From Symbiodinium natans (taxonomy: Eukaryota > Sar > Dinophyceae > Suessiales > Symbiodiniaceae), in contig CAJNDS010001465.1 in the NCBI GenBank assembly GCA_905221605.1, positions 1 to 12,500 of the forward strand: a stretch of 12,500 bases of DNA. Direction: 5' to 3'. A program made the position numbers and the translations under genes. Positions within the stretch are counted from its first letter, which is position 1. Every line of letters begins with the position of its first letter. The notes under the pieces were generated by a model that did no database searches, was not told the origin of the DNA, and saw only the letters and a program-made list of their open reading frames with translations. Below are positions 1 through 7,755 of the stretch, in pieces.

Positions 1-102
1 AGACTTCTCCGTCTTGAAAACGTGCAGGGGCTGCTGCCTACCAAGTAGTAGTAGCCGGCCAAAGAAGGCTTCACGAGTATTAACAATACTATTCTTATTA
101 CT

Positions 103-170
103 ATGATTATTGTTATTAGTATTATTACCATTATTATTATTATTATTATCATTGTTCTTATGATTTTCAT
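103..170. repeat. Imperfect ATT/TTA microsatellite
   Basis: The sequence is a run of ATT triplets with scattered substitutions (GTT, CTT, ACC). It sits about 75 bases downstream of the 3' end of the minus-strand RRM-like gene. It is open in some frames but the translation is only isoleucine and related residues, so I do not treat it as coding. The first 100 bases of the window show nothing I can assign. Confidence 0.8.
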
Positions 171-243
171 GAATCAACTCATTGTTGTTGTTCTTGAAGT
201 ATCACGAGGTGGAGGAGGTGTTGAGGCTTACCTTTGTAGAGGC

Positions 244-687
244 TTACACGACCGTTCGCCTTTTCCTTCGTGCTGCTGCTGCTGGTGGTGGTGGTGGGGG
301 TGGTGGAGGTGGACGAGCACTTGCTCCTGCTGCTCTTGTGCTCCTCTGCCTCGCCGCCGGTGAAGACGAAGCAGCAACAGCCCTGGACTGTATCGTCGCC
401 CTCAAAAAATCCGGCAGTTTCCTGGAGTTGGCCCTTGCAGCTTCCAGTGGGTACCGGGAGCATAACACCACGCCTCTGTTTAAACAGTCAACACAGTGCT
501 CGGCCTGCTCGTCGGTCTCGTAGGATAAAAAAGCTGAACACATCTTGCCATCGTGGTAAAGACCAGTTCTCACCAAATGTATTCGCAGCAGGCCTTTGTC
601 CAAACCCAACTCCTTCAAGCCCGATCTGAAGTCCGGCTCGGTTGTGAGAAACAAAATGTTTCGCACATACACTCGAAACCAATCCAT
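244..687 (-). CDS. RRM-like RNA-binding protein with poly-Pro and basic tail
   Basis: The product is a 147-residue protein from an ATG at 685-687 to a TAA at 244-246. Residues 4-87 look like a divergent RNA recognition motif. An RNP2-like strand (RVYVRNI) is followed by an acidic helix, then an RNP1-like strand (GKMCSAFLSY, consensus K/R-G-x-G/A-F-V-x-F/Y), a second helix (DEQAEHCVDCLN) and a closing strand. The first RNP1 aromatic is missing, so classical RNA stacking may be weak. Residues 126-135 are ten prolines, then AAAARRKRR, which could serve as a nuclear or RNA-binding basic patch. The frame stays open upstream to about 747 without another ATG. A CAG lies one base before the ATG, which would fit a cis- or trans-splice acceptor, so this could also be a last exon. 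The Gly/Val triplet run visible on the plus strand is the antisense of the proline tract. The assignment rests on motif shape, not a database match. Confidence 0.5.
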   Translation of the reverse strand: MDWFRVYVRNILFLTTEPDFRSGLKELGLDKGLLRIHLVRTGLYHDGKMCSAFLSYETDEQAEHCVDCLNRGVVLCSRYPLEAARANSRKLPDFLRATIQSRAVAASSSPAARQRSTRAAGASARPPPPPPPPPPAAAARRKRRTVV

Positions 688-747
688 TCTGGTGCTTTGC
701 ACCGGTGACACACTACAAGTGCTAAGATAATTCTTATGTTCTGGACA

Positions 748-1100
748 CTAGTTCTGTGTCTCAGTTGCAAGCCAAGAAGAGGTTGTCGTGGTTTAGGAAC
801 GTTTTTCAGGCGAATGTGACTTAAAGCCTCTTAGGGGCTTCTTTGGGCTGATTGCACTTGTTGCCTTCAGGTTTGTCATTTTTGTAGGTTGTTGCTAGCT
901 GCTTTTTTGGCTCACAAAAGAAACCACAAATCCTTGCCCTCGAGCCTTGTTCCGTTCGGGCGAGGACGATCATCATGGCAGTATTAATATTATTACCCCT
1001 CATCAACAACAACAATTCCTCACAAGAACACTTCTTCTTCTCCGCCCGCTAAGAATCTCTCAAGAATCTCTCCGGAAGAATGGGGACCTCCCACTCAAAG
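748..1100. other. Intergenic stretch, no gene seen
   Basis: No convincing reading frame is present. It contains a small hairpin at 824-840 (7-bp stem AAGCCTC/GGGGCTT with one G-T pair, 3-base loop). A 10-base match to the dinoflagellate spliced leader core, TTTTGGCTCA, lies at 905-914. A short CAA run (1003-1013) and a CACAAGAACACTTCTTC segment (1021-1040) also occur near 2588-2657. Two AATCTCTC words at 1054 and 1065 lead into the minisatellite. Confidence 0.6.
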
Positions 1101-1291
1101 AATCTCTCCAGGAATCTCTCCAGCAATCTCTCAAGGAATCTCTCCAGCAATCTCTCAAGGAATCTCTCCAGCAATCTCTCAAGGAATCTCTCCAGCAATC
1201 TCTCAAGGAATCTCTCAAGGAATCTCTCCAGCAATCTCTCAAGGAATCTCTCAAGGAATCTCTCAAGAGGGAATCTCTCAAGGAATCTTTA
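1101..1291. repeat. 12-bp minisatellite (AATCTCTCAAGG / AATCTCTCCAGC)
   Basis: About sixteen tandem 12-bp units start at 1101, 1113, 1125 and so on. Two variants, ending AAGG and CAGC, alternate through the first half and become mostly AAGG in the second. A 3-base insertion (GGG) precedes the unit at 1272, and the last unit decays into AATCTTTAA. The unit length is a multiple of three and contains no stop in any frame, so all six frames are open: plus gives E/Q-S-L-K/Q repeats and minus gives L-E-R-F/L repeats. The E-S-L frame has no ATG upstream, so coding is not supported, but an exonic origin is possible. Confidence 0.9.
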
Positions 1292-1440
1292 AAATGATAT
1301 TTGTTTTATTATATTATTTATCTGATTCATATTTATATTTATATGTAGTATTATTATATTTTTTATACTTATATTATTATTCATAATCATATTATTATAT
1401 GCATATATTTGCACCCTTGTTTTATATAAAAAAAAAGGTG
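1292..1440. other. AT-rich tract after the minisatellite
   Basis: About 150 bases of almost pure A/T with irregular TATT, TTAT and ATAT words, ending in a nine-A run. The base composition changes abruptly at both edges. No gene or clear repeat unit is seen. Confidence 0.8.
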
Positions 1441-1865
1441 TGTGTAGTACTCTACAATACTACCAACACACAACAACAATAGCATCGCAGGGGCAGCCTT
1501 GGATGGTTGTTTTTTTCCTCACTGGAGCCTGTGGCGGTGGTGACAAATGGCACCACATATTACTAGGACGATGGAAACAGGGGTGCAGTGCAGTAAAAGC
1601 ATTGGTCTTCCTTCTTGGCCTTTGGCCAAAAAACGGCGACGACTGAACCGCAGGACCCTGTTCCCCAATCCATTCCTGCAGGCCTCTGGCCTGTCTAGTA
1701 CTACTGCAAAATGCAGCAGCATTCCGGGCAGGTGGAAGAACCCCTGCAAAGAAGGTGAAAACACCAAGAAGCGAGGGCTTGCTCGGGGCTTTTTCTGTAC
1801 AACACAAATCTTCACCAGCAAGCAGGAAGGGCTCCAACTGTCTTCGCTCGCCCCACCACCATTAC
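1441..1865. other. Unassigned stretch, possible minus-strand exons or 3' region
   Basis: Both strands have reading frames of 100-130 codons, but none begins with an ATG in a convincing context and none has a recognisable domain. On the minus strand, two TTTGCAG acceptor-like sites (near 1748 and 1708) precede moderately coding-like sequence. This could be downstream exons of the gene at 1866-2494, or simply non-coding DNA. Confidence 0.35.
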
Positions 1866-2494
1866 TCAAATCACATGCTGCACATGGTCCAGGAGCTGGG
1901 TGAAGCACCATGTTTTGCTGACAGCATTGGCGATCGCCGGGTGGGCCCGCTGTAAGTGGACCATTATATCGTTCATCGTCAGGACCAGGTTCGCGATCAT
2001 CTCCAGGCTTTGGCCTCGCCTTGTATCATACAACCAGTGGACGAAAGCTTCGAAGAACTTCCACTCGAAGTGGACTTTTTTTCGTTCAACGAATACCCGT
2101 GGGTCTCCAGGAAGCCGGACGACAACATTGAGCAGCACAAGCTCAGGTGCCAGTTGCCCAAACCGGCAATGGAAGCCACGAGCTGCTGCTCGGGGTCCAC
2201 TCGTCCAGCATACTTTGCTTTCCTGTCGGCCAAGTCATGGAAAGAGTCGTGCTCGCTTCTCTGGTAGCAGCCCTCTTTGAACGCGGCCATCTCAACAGCT
2301 ACCCCGCCCTTTTGCAACTCGTCCAAAGCTTCCTGAAGCTCTTCAAGCAAACCTCCAAGCTTCACGTCGGGAGCTCCCTTGCGCAGGATGCTTGTTGTTG
2401 TCGAAGAAGTACTCGTCATCCTGGCGGTGGCTGCTGCTGCAGGTCCCCAAGTAGTGGAGGAAGAAGCAGCAACATTGTTGCTCCAAGAAGCCAT
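1866..2494 (-). pseudogene. Hypothetical protein gene broken by one frameshift
   Basis: Coding sequence begins at an ATG at 2492-2494 and reads about 117 codons. It has a low-complexity Ser/Thr/Ala start (residues 1-37), then a probable amphipathic helix (LGGLLEELQEALDELQ, residues 46-61). A charged segment follows, containing HDSFHDLADRKAKY. Around 2143-2147 the protein-like reading switches frame and continues to a TGA at 1866-1868, through a segment rich in aromatic and basic residues (VHFEWKFFEAFVHWLYDTRR) and one ending VSKTWCFTQLL. The total of 629 bases is one short of 210 codons, which suggests a single-base deletion rather than an intron. The family is not recognised. It could be a true pseudogene, an assembly error, or two exons with the boundary misread. 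The last 17 codons could instead be intron, because a GTCAGC donor-like site follows the sequence for AIANA. Confidence 0.4.
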
Positions 2495-2669
2495 GATGCT
2501 GGTGGTGATGGTGCTGCTGCTCGGGGCGGCCGTGGAATGCTGCACACAAAAATGATCCAAATGATCGAGCTTGGGGAGCAGCAGCACAACAACAACCACA
2601 CAAGGAATTCAATGCAACAACCATCATGCACCACAAGAACACAGGACGAACACTTCTTCATCTTATTCG
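2495..2669. other. CAA/CAC-rich lead-in to the TTG array
   Basis: Low-complexity sequence with CAGCAC, CAACAACAAC and CATCAT words, then CACAAGAACAC and CACTTCTTC. These words match the stretch at 1003-1040 upstream of the 12-bp minisatellite. No coding start is supported here. Confidence 0.6.
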
Positions 2670-3075
<406 letters not shown>

Positions 3076-3084
3076 GTTGTTATC

Positions 3085-3112
3085 CTCCAGGAATCTCTCA
3101 AGAAATCTCTCC
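3085..3112. repeat. Two units of the AATCTCTC dodecamer after the TTG array
   Basis: The sequence CTCCAGGAATCTCTC at 3085-3099 is identical over 15 bases to 1106-1120 in the minisatellite. A second AATCTCTC follows at 3104. It links the two repeat loci. Confidence 0.8.
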
Positions 3113-3119
3113 TTTGTTG

Positions 3120-3163
3120 TGGTACTACTACTACTGCTGCTACTGCTACTTCTACTACCAGTT
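3120..3163. repeat. TAC/TGC triplet microsatellite
   Basis: Short imperfect run of TAC, TGC and TTC triplets immediately right of the dodecamer remnants. Confidence 0.75.
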
Positions 3164-3205
3164 TTCTTCAGTTTTGGGACAGTTTTGGCACAGTTTGGGA
3201 CCTGC

Positions 3206-3370
3206 AAACTTCGAGCAAACTTCGGGTTGGCCGAAAACAAACTTCGAGTAAACTTCGTGTGTTTCCGGTTTTGGCGGAAGTACCCGAACTCTGCAAACTT
3301 CGAGTAAACTTCGAATTGCCCAAGACTTCGTAACCCGAAACTTCTTCGAAGTTTCGGATAAACTTCGGGT
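3206..3370. repeat. AAACTTCG-rich repeat block with a 23-bp palindrome
   Basis: The word AAACTTCG occurs at 3206, 3217, 3239, 3250, 3295 and 3306 and again near 3361. The first six fall in three pairs spaced 11 bases apart (AAACTTCGAG, then C/T, then AAACTTCG). At 3335-3357 a perfect inverted repeat has 10-bp arms CCGAAACTTC and GAAGTTTCGG around TTC. The minus-strand translation is repetitive (EVYSKF, RSLLEV) and starts only at non-ATG codons, so it is not called as a gene. Confidence 0.75.
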
Positions 3371-3405
3371 TGTTCCAGACCAACAAACACCCCAAAATAA
3401 GCTAA

Positions 3406-3590
3406 AATATCTTATTTTTCGGCCCAAAAATAAGATATTATCTTATTTTTTGCGTCCCATTCTATATCTTATTTTTCGGACAAAATATCTTATTTTAAAT
3501 AGTCTTTTTTAGACAAAAAATAAGATAATAGCTAAAAAACGCGTATCTTATTTTTGCCTTTGGGACAAAAAATAGTCTAAGATATTCTTA
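3406..3590. repeat. AT-rich fold-back cluster of TATCTTATTTTT / AAAAATAAGATA
   Basis: Seven copies of a 12-mer occur in both orientations. Forward copies are at 3408-3419, 3439-3450, 3465-3476, 3486-3496 (11 of 12 bases) and 3544-3555. Inverted copies are at 3426-3437 and 3516-3527. They form at least three perfect hairpins: 3406-3419 with 3426-3439 (14-bp arms, 6-base loop), 3426-3437 with 3439-3450 (12-bp arms, 1-base centre), and 3516-3527 with 3544-3555 (12-bp arms, 16-base loop). A degenerate palindrome CTAAGA/TCTTAG sits at 3576-3590. This resembles a MITE-like or fold-back element; no target-site duplication was identified. Confidence 0.8.
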
Positions 3591-4232
3591 GGGGATTTGG
3601 ATAGGACCCAGTTGGTTGTGCACCCTGACCACTACGCCGAGGGAGTGGCCTTCTTTTTTCACATGCCAGATCACCCAAGTTTCTGCTGCAAGTGGGTCAC
3701 TGTTGGAGAGTACCTTAGGCGCCCCTTCAGGCACTACCGTGCTGCGCAAACAGTGTCCCGCTGGGCCTTGGATGCAGCCCAGGCAGCCACAAATGTGGGC
3801 TGGCAGGCGATCTCGGGGCCCGCCAATGACTGGCGATCGCCGTCCCAGGCCCTGGTCATCCTGAACCGGTATGTTTTCATCAAGTGGAGTTTCACGGCGC
3901 CGATGCTGGAGCCTTTGAGCTGGGTCTTTGAGGAGGTCAGGCAGATGCAGACAACGGTGCTTGTGCTGATGCTCAAGCTGAACTTGCGGGCTTGCCTGCC
4001 CCAAGACATCGCGATCCTGCTCAATAGACATAGAAGGCGTGCAGCGCAGCAACTTCTGCGCCTTCGTCCTTCCCGCCAATGGTTCTTCTCGGTGGTTAAA
4101 CGCAACTGGACCTTTGCTGGCCATTGTCTGCGCAGAGGTGAGAACTCCCTGGAAACCTTTGCTCTCCTGGCGCCCTGTCTGGAGGTGGCATGTCAGTGGG
4201 TGGGCCGTGGCATCACCTGCTGTCTTGGGTAG
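3576..4232 (+). CDS. Unrecognised intronless reading frame, possibly the 3' end of a retroelement
   Basis: The frame opens after a TAG at 3573-3575 and runs to a TAG at 4230-4232, about 218 codons. There is no ATG near its left end (first in-frame ATG at 3663), so it is 5'-truncated or an exon. Third codon positions are strongly G/C and the protein is rich in tryptophan. The C-terminal part has two neighbouring motifs, RRRAAQQLLRLR...W and VKRNWTFAGHCLRR. These are reminiscent of the conserved W-x-W/F-A/G-GH-x-x-R region that follows the reverse transcriptase in many LINE-like elements. No polymerase or endonuclease core is visible, so a LINE remnant is inference. The antisense strand is also open for about 245 codons but starts at GTG and has poorer codon bias. 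After the stop, another plus frame continues with Ser/Gly-rich sequence to 4719, which could mean a frameshifted continuation. Confidence 0.35.
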   Translation, partial: SKIFLGDLDRTQLVVHPDHYAEGVAFFFHMPDHPSFCCKWVTVGEYLRRPFRHYRAAQTVSRWALDAAQAATNVGWQAISGPANDWRSPSQALVILNRYVFIKWSFTAPMLEPLSWVFEEVRQMQTTVLVLMLKLNLRACLPQDIAILLNRHRRRAAQQLLRLRPSRQWFFSVVKRNWTFAGHCLRRGENSLETFALLAPCLEVACQWVGRGITCCLG

Positions 4233-4794
4233 CTCAGACAGCTCAGACACTGCAGCTTCTTCCGGAGGGTCCGGTTCAAGCTGCGCTCCTTGTGGAGCTG
4301 GCTTCGGATACGGGTCTGGAATGGTCACACTGGCGATGTCAGCGTGTCAGCAGCTAGGCTATTACGCCCCATGCTTGTGGACCAAGTGGACTCAGCTTCT
4401 GAAAGCCTCTGAGGTCACCTCTTGGCATCTGGCTGTGTGTGTTGTATTGTGTGAGAAGTCCTGCTGTAAACTGGTGTGGCTCGATGCCGAAATGGGCGTC
4501 ATGACAATGCGATGTGACGTGAGTGAGCTGGCACATGTCGGCTGCTACCTCCTCATGAGTAAGTGTTGCTTTAATCTCGACTTTATAGTAGTAGATCCTG
4601 CGATGCAAGATGTACTTTTACCCGAGCTCCCACAGATCACAAGTACAGTGTTTCAGATGTGTCAAGCTGTATGCACTTGGTCGGCATGCCCCTCGGCGTG
4701 GATGAGGCCGGTGCTGTAGTTTGCGGGTGCGTGAAGTGGGGGTTCCTTTCTGGCAGTCACCAAGTCCCAGTTGCAAAAAAAGGATTTAGGGTTT
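4233..4794. other. Unassigned stretch between the plus frame and the ankyrin pseudogene
   Basis: A plus frame stays open to 4719 with a Ser/Gly-rich beginning (GSSDSSDTAASSGGSGSS) and a cysteine-rich remainder. It has no domain I recognise and overlaps the preceding frame. It may be a frameshifted tail of 3576-4232 or non-coding. Confidence 0.3.
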
Positions 4795-5743
4795 TTAGGG
4801 CTGCACACTTTCTATATGGCCGCGTTCGCGTGCGCACATGAGAGCTGTGCAGCCCAGACGGCTCTGCCAGTCCTTGTTTGCTCCAGCTTCCAGAAGCATG
4901 CGCGCGATCTCTGCATGGCCGTTGTAGCATGCGAAGATGAGAGCTGTCTCGCCATGACAGTTGTGCAAGTCCACACTAGCTCGAGCTTCCAGAAGCACAC
5001 GTACGATCTCTGCATGCCCGTTGTCGCACGCACAAACGAGAGCTGTCTTTCCACGATCCGTCGAATCCCAATCGACGCTGGCTTCCGCCAGCAGGTGCAC
5101 GACAGAAGACGTGGCCTTTGATGGATGCATCAGTGAGAGACTCCAAGGTCCCCATGAGCACGAGCTTCCAAAAGCTTGCGTGCAACCTCAAAGTGGCCTT
5201 TGCTGCAGGCACAACATAGAACTGTACGGTGGGCATGCCCCTTTAGAATGTAGTCGGCGCCGGCTTCCAAAAGCACACGTGCGATCTCGGCGTGGCCTTT
5301 GTTGCATGCACAAGTGAGCGCTGTGTCACGCTGACCGTTCTGCAAGTCCACGTAAGCTCGAGCTTCCAAGAGCACGCGTGCGATCTCAAACTGGCCGTTG
5401 TCGCATGCAGCAGTGAGAGCTGTGTCGCCGTGAAAGACCAAGTCCTTGTTGGCACCAGCCCCAGAAGCAGAAGCACAATCTCAACGTGGCCTGTCATCAT
5501 CCCCCAATATAGGGCCTTGTCAACTTCTCTCTGCGATTGCCGCACCAAAACGAGCTGCACAACAGTGGGAGCATCTAGCTTCTCCGCGTTTTGCAAAATG
5601 CGGCCATCCTGCACGATCTGTTGCATGTTCACCGGGAGGCCGTAAACACCATGCAGATGTTGCTTCAATTGTTTCACACTCGTCACATCCTTAACAGCTG
5701 CTGCGGCGAGCTCTTCCCCTGAGAGCTTCAAAACACGGATCAT
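4795..5743 (-). pseudogene. Ubiquitin-like domain plus ankyrin-repeat protein, frameshifted
   Basis: An ATG at 5741-5743 starts a ubiquitin-like domain (residues 1-67: MIRVLKLSGEEL, then TSVKQLKQHL and the QQIVQDGRIL loop, ending VVQLVLV). Ankyrin repeats follow, with consensus G-D-T-A-L-x-x-A-C-x-x-G-H-x-E-I-x-R-V-L-L-E-A. This N-terminal domain on ankyrin arrays is a frequent dinoflagellate architecture of unknown role, presumably protein binding. About eight repeats can be traced. The reading frame breaks near 5455-5461, where one base is missing in the codon pair for Leu-Glu before AGANKD. It breaks again at 5090-5150, where one repeat is short by a net 19 bases and an in-frame TGA appears at 5130-5132. 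The frame after the second break ends in a partial repeat and TAA at 4795-4797. A TTTCAG lies about 15 bases before the ATG and could be a splice acceptor. Assembly indels could mimic the breaks. Confidence 0.8.
4843..5423 (-). repeat. 99-bp tandem repeats encoding ankyrin units
   Basis: The equivalent point of each unit (antisense of the codons after Thr in T-A-L) falls at 5418, 5319, 5220, 5041, 4942 and 4843. Spacings are 99, 99, 179, 99 and 99 bases. The single odd gap equals two units minus 19 bases. The units at 4942 and 5041 are very similar at DNA level, which suggests fairly recent tandem duplication. Confidence 0.85.
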
Positions 5744-6195
5744 ATTCAGTCAGTACTGAAACCGAATCATGGCTCTATTCGGATCTCCTCCTAAAGTTGT
5801 TGTTACTGTACTATCATTATTGAGATGTGACTGACTTGCAACTTGTCCCCATGATTGCTGATCATTGCCAACATTACCACGACCATATCCCGAACTTGTA
5901 GGCCTCACTGCAAAATTCGGCTGTGCGGTTTGTAAGCCGAGCGGGATAGCGCGGTAGGCGGATTTGGCACAGGTCTTGGGTCTTTGGAAGTCTTGTGGGT
6001 ACAAGGAGGGGCCCCCTTATTCTACTAACTGTAGTTAAGGGACTTATAAACCTAATTTAGGATCCTTGTAACCCAATTTAGGGCTCTTATAACTCTACTT
6101 ATAGCTAGGGGGCCGCACCTTGTAGGACCGTAGGAGATTGCAGGAATCGACCAGGTGCACTCTGTTGGCTCACGGTTCTTCGTTTGGTAGCCTGT
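5744..6195. other. Upstream region of the ankyrin pseudogene, no gene seen
   Basis: A minus frame at 5750-6004 gives an Asn/Gln/Ser-rich peptide (SQSHLNNDSTVTTTLGG) without a credible start or domain. The 6010-6115 part has repeated TTAAGGG, TTTAGG and CTTATAA words that resemble degenerate telomere-type sequence. Nothing else is assigned. Confidence 0.45.
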
Positions 6196-6275
6196 AAAAA
6201 CCCTAAGCCCTAAACCCTAAACACTAAACTTCCTAAACCCTAAACCCGAAACCAACCCGAAACCCCTAACCCCTA
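6196..6275. repeat. Degenerate CCCTAAA telomere-like array
   Basis: About eleven imperfect copies of CCCTAAA, with variants CCCTAAG, CACTAAA and CCCGAAA. It is the leftmost clear array and is in C-strand orientation. Confidence 0.85.
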
Positions 6276-6781
6276 TGGGGCAGGTTGAGGTTCAGGCTGA
6301 GGCTTCTGGTGCTTTTCTATTGGGGTCACTGGCCCCGCGGGTTTGGAATTTGGAATGGTTGTTTCTTCGGCGAGTCAAGAAATTCTGTGAGCCAGTGCCC
6401 CAAAAACCGAGCTGAAGGCCTGGCATCCGGATGGAAGTATCCGGTTGCAAGCCCGGCCCGACCTGTGCCTGACAGCTGCAGGCATCATCGGGAGAGAGAG
6501 CAGGGAACACTTGGGGACTTCCGACAATAGGGGGTGCCCTTCTTGGGGTTCCTAGAACATAAGGAGTATAGCAGCATCTTGGGGTATAACAAGAAACCGC
6601 AATTTTCGGATGCCCCTTCAGCTACAAAAATTAGGCTGACCATGTAGCATTTCCATGCTGCGAATGGGTTGCAAGGTACATGAGCGTACGGCGCGTTCCG
6701 AGCCCCGACCCTGTCTAATTGACCATCCAGGTCCTCGTAGATCCCCTAAACCAAAATCCCAATGTCTCGCTCCCCTCTAGG
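6276..6781. other. Unassigned stretch between telomere-like arrays
   Basis: Reading frames of up to about 80 codons occur on both strands, starting at non-ATG codons or lacking domains. No repeat or gene can be supported. Confidence 0.5.
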
Positions 6782-6808
6782 CCCCTAAACCCTAAACCCT
6801 AAACCCTC
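6782..6808. repeat. CCCTAAA array (about 4 units)
   Basis: Near-perfect C-strand telomere-type heptamers. The next 100 bases downstream (6809-6942) are open in one plus frame for about 45 codons with G/C-rich third positions, but there is no supporting start or domain. Confidence 0.9.
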
Positions 6809-7017
6809 AAAGTGGAGACACATCTCTGCAGCTGATGCCAGAGGTGCCCCCGAAGTCTCGATGCCACGCAGCTGAGCAGGGTCTTTCGAGGAAGGGGCGG
6901 CAAGTGTCCAAGCACGCCCATCCTTTTCCTCATAAACCGTAGCCTTGGGGATACTTGGGAAGAATTTTCAATTTGGGCACGATAATGCTAAGAAGCAGCT
7001 AAAATTGAATTTTTTTG

Positions 7018-7197
7018 CTAGGGTTCCAAGTTCATTGAAGTAGCCACGGTGGTCACCAGACGAGACTGGAGCTTGTGGGTCGCTGGGGTCTGGGCCAGAA
7101 ACTGCACGAGGAAGACATGTTGGAAGGTTTCGATGTCGAGGGGAACCTGCGAACGGTACTTTGTCTTCAAGTTGAGGGCTGCAGCCTCTGTGGTGCT
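7018..7197 (-). CDS. Possible orphan exon, unknown protein
   Basis: A minus frame is open for 59 codons between TAA (7198-7200) and TAG (7018-7020). It has strongly G/C-biased third positions in the core and a protein-like composition, including YRSQVPLDIETFQHVFLVQF and ATHKLQSRLVTTVATSMN. A CACCACAG acceptor-like site lies at its 5' edge (about 7190). It has no upstream ATG, so if real it is an internal or terminal exon. The opposite strand is also open (ATG at 7075-7077) and reads plausibly, so the strand is uncertain. I recognise no family. Confidence 0.22.
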   Translation of the reverse strand, partial: STTEAAALNLKTKYRSQVPLDIETFQHVFLVQFLAQTPATHKLQSRLVTTVATSMNLEP

Positions 7198-7380
7198 TTA
7201 CTGTACCTTTCGATCCTTAGCCTTTTTGGGTTTGTTGGGTTTCTTAATAAGGCAGCTCAAAAATTAGATTTCTAGTGGCTGTAAGAGGGAAGGGGACTTT
7301 GGATCAGTGCTCCCAAGTGTGAAAGAAGCAAAGCGAGAAGACATTTTCCGCCCTGCGGTGCGGCACTATGCAGCTGCCAG

Positions 7381-7402
7381 AGGGTTCAGGGTTTAGGGTT
7401 GG
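7381..7402. repeat. Short TTTAGGG-type array
   Basis: Three degenerate heptamers in G-strand orientation (AGGGTTC, AGGGTTT, AGGGTTG). Confidence 0.75.
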
Positions 7403-7620
7403 GCAAAGGGTGTTGCCGGCTCCTCAGTCCGTGCTTAAAAAAGGGTTTGCCCATAGACATGTGCATTTATTTGTTTATGCATAGGAATGTCTAGGAGCCT
7501 TCCTTTCCTGGAAAGGGCTGCCAAGCCGCAATCCTCGAGGGGTCGAAATAACTACTCATGGTATTCCCTTATTGGCCCCTTCATGAATATAACTATGCTA
7601 CAAATAGCCCCCCCCAAGAC

Positions 7621-7660
7621 CCAACCCTAAACCCTAAACCCTATACCCTAAACCCTAAAG
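7621..7660. repeat. CCCTAAA array (about 5 units)
   Basis: C-strand heptamers with one variant (CCCTATA). About 105 bases to the right, a G-strand array begins, so the two face outward like chromosome ends. Confidence 0.9.
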
Positions 7661-7755
7661 GCCGCCAAAATCACAAGGCTTCCTTTGCGCCTGCGACGCT
7701 GCGGGTCCGATGCGTCCGAAGTTCGGCAGTGCCTAGGGATGGAAATGAATCCTCT

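Noticed and set aside
947-1297. 116-residue plus frame with ESLK/ESLQ repeats
   Set aside because: Starts at TTG with no ATG, and the repeat is stop-free in every frame. Kept only as a minisatellite.
3588-4328. 246-residue minus-strand frame opposite the intronless plus frame
   Set aside because: Starts at GTG and has poorer third-position bias. The Pro/Glu-rich product looks like the antisense of a G/C-biased coding strand.
6196-6275. A true chromosome end
   Set aside because: Arrays are short, interrupted, in both orientations and spread over 6 kb with unique sequence on both sides, so these are interstitial copies.
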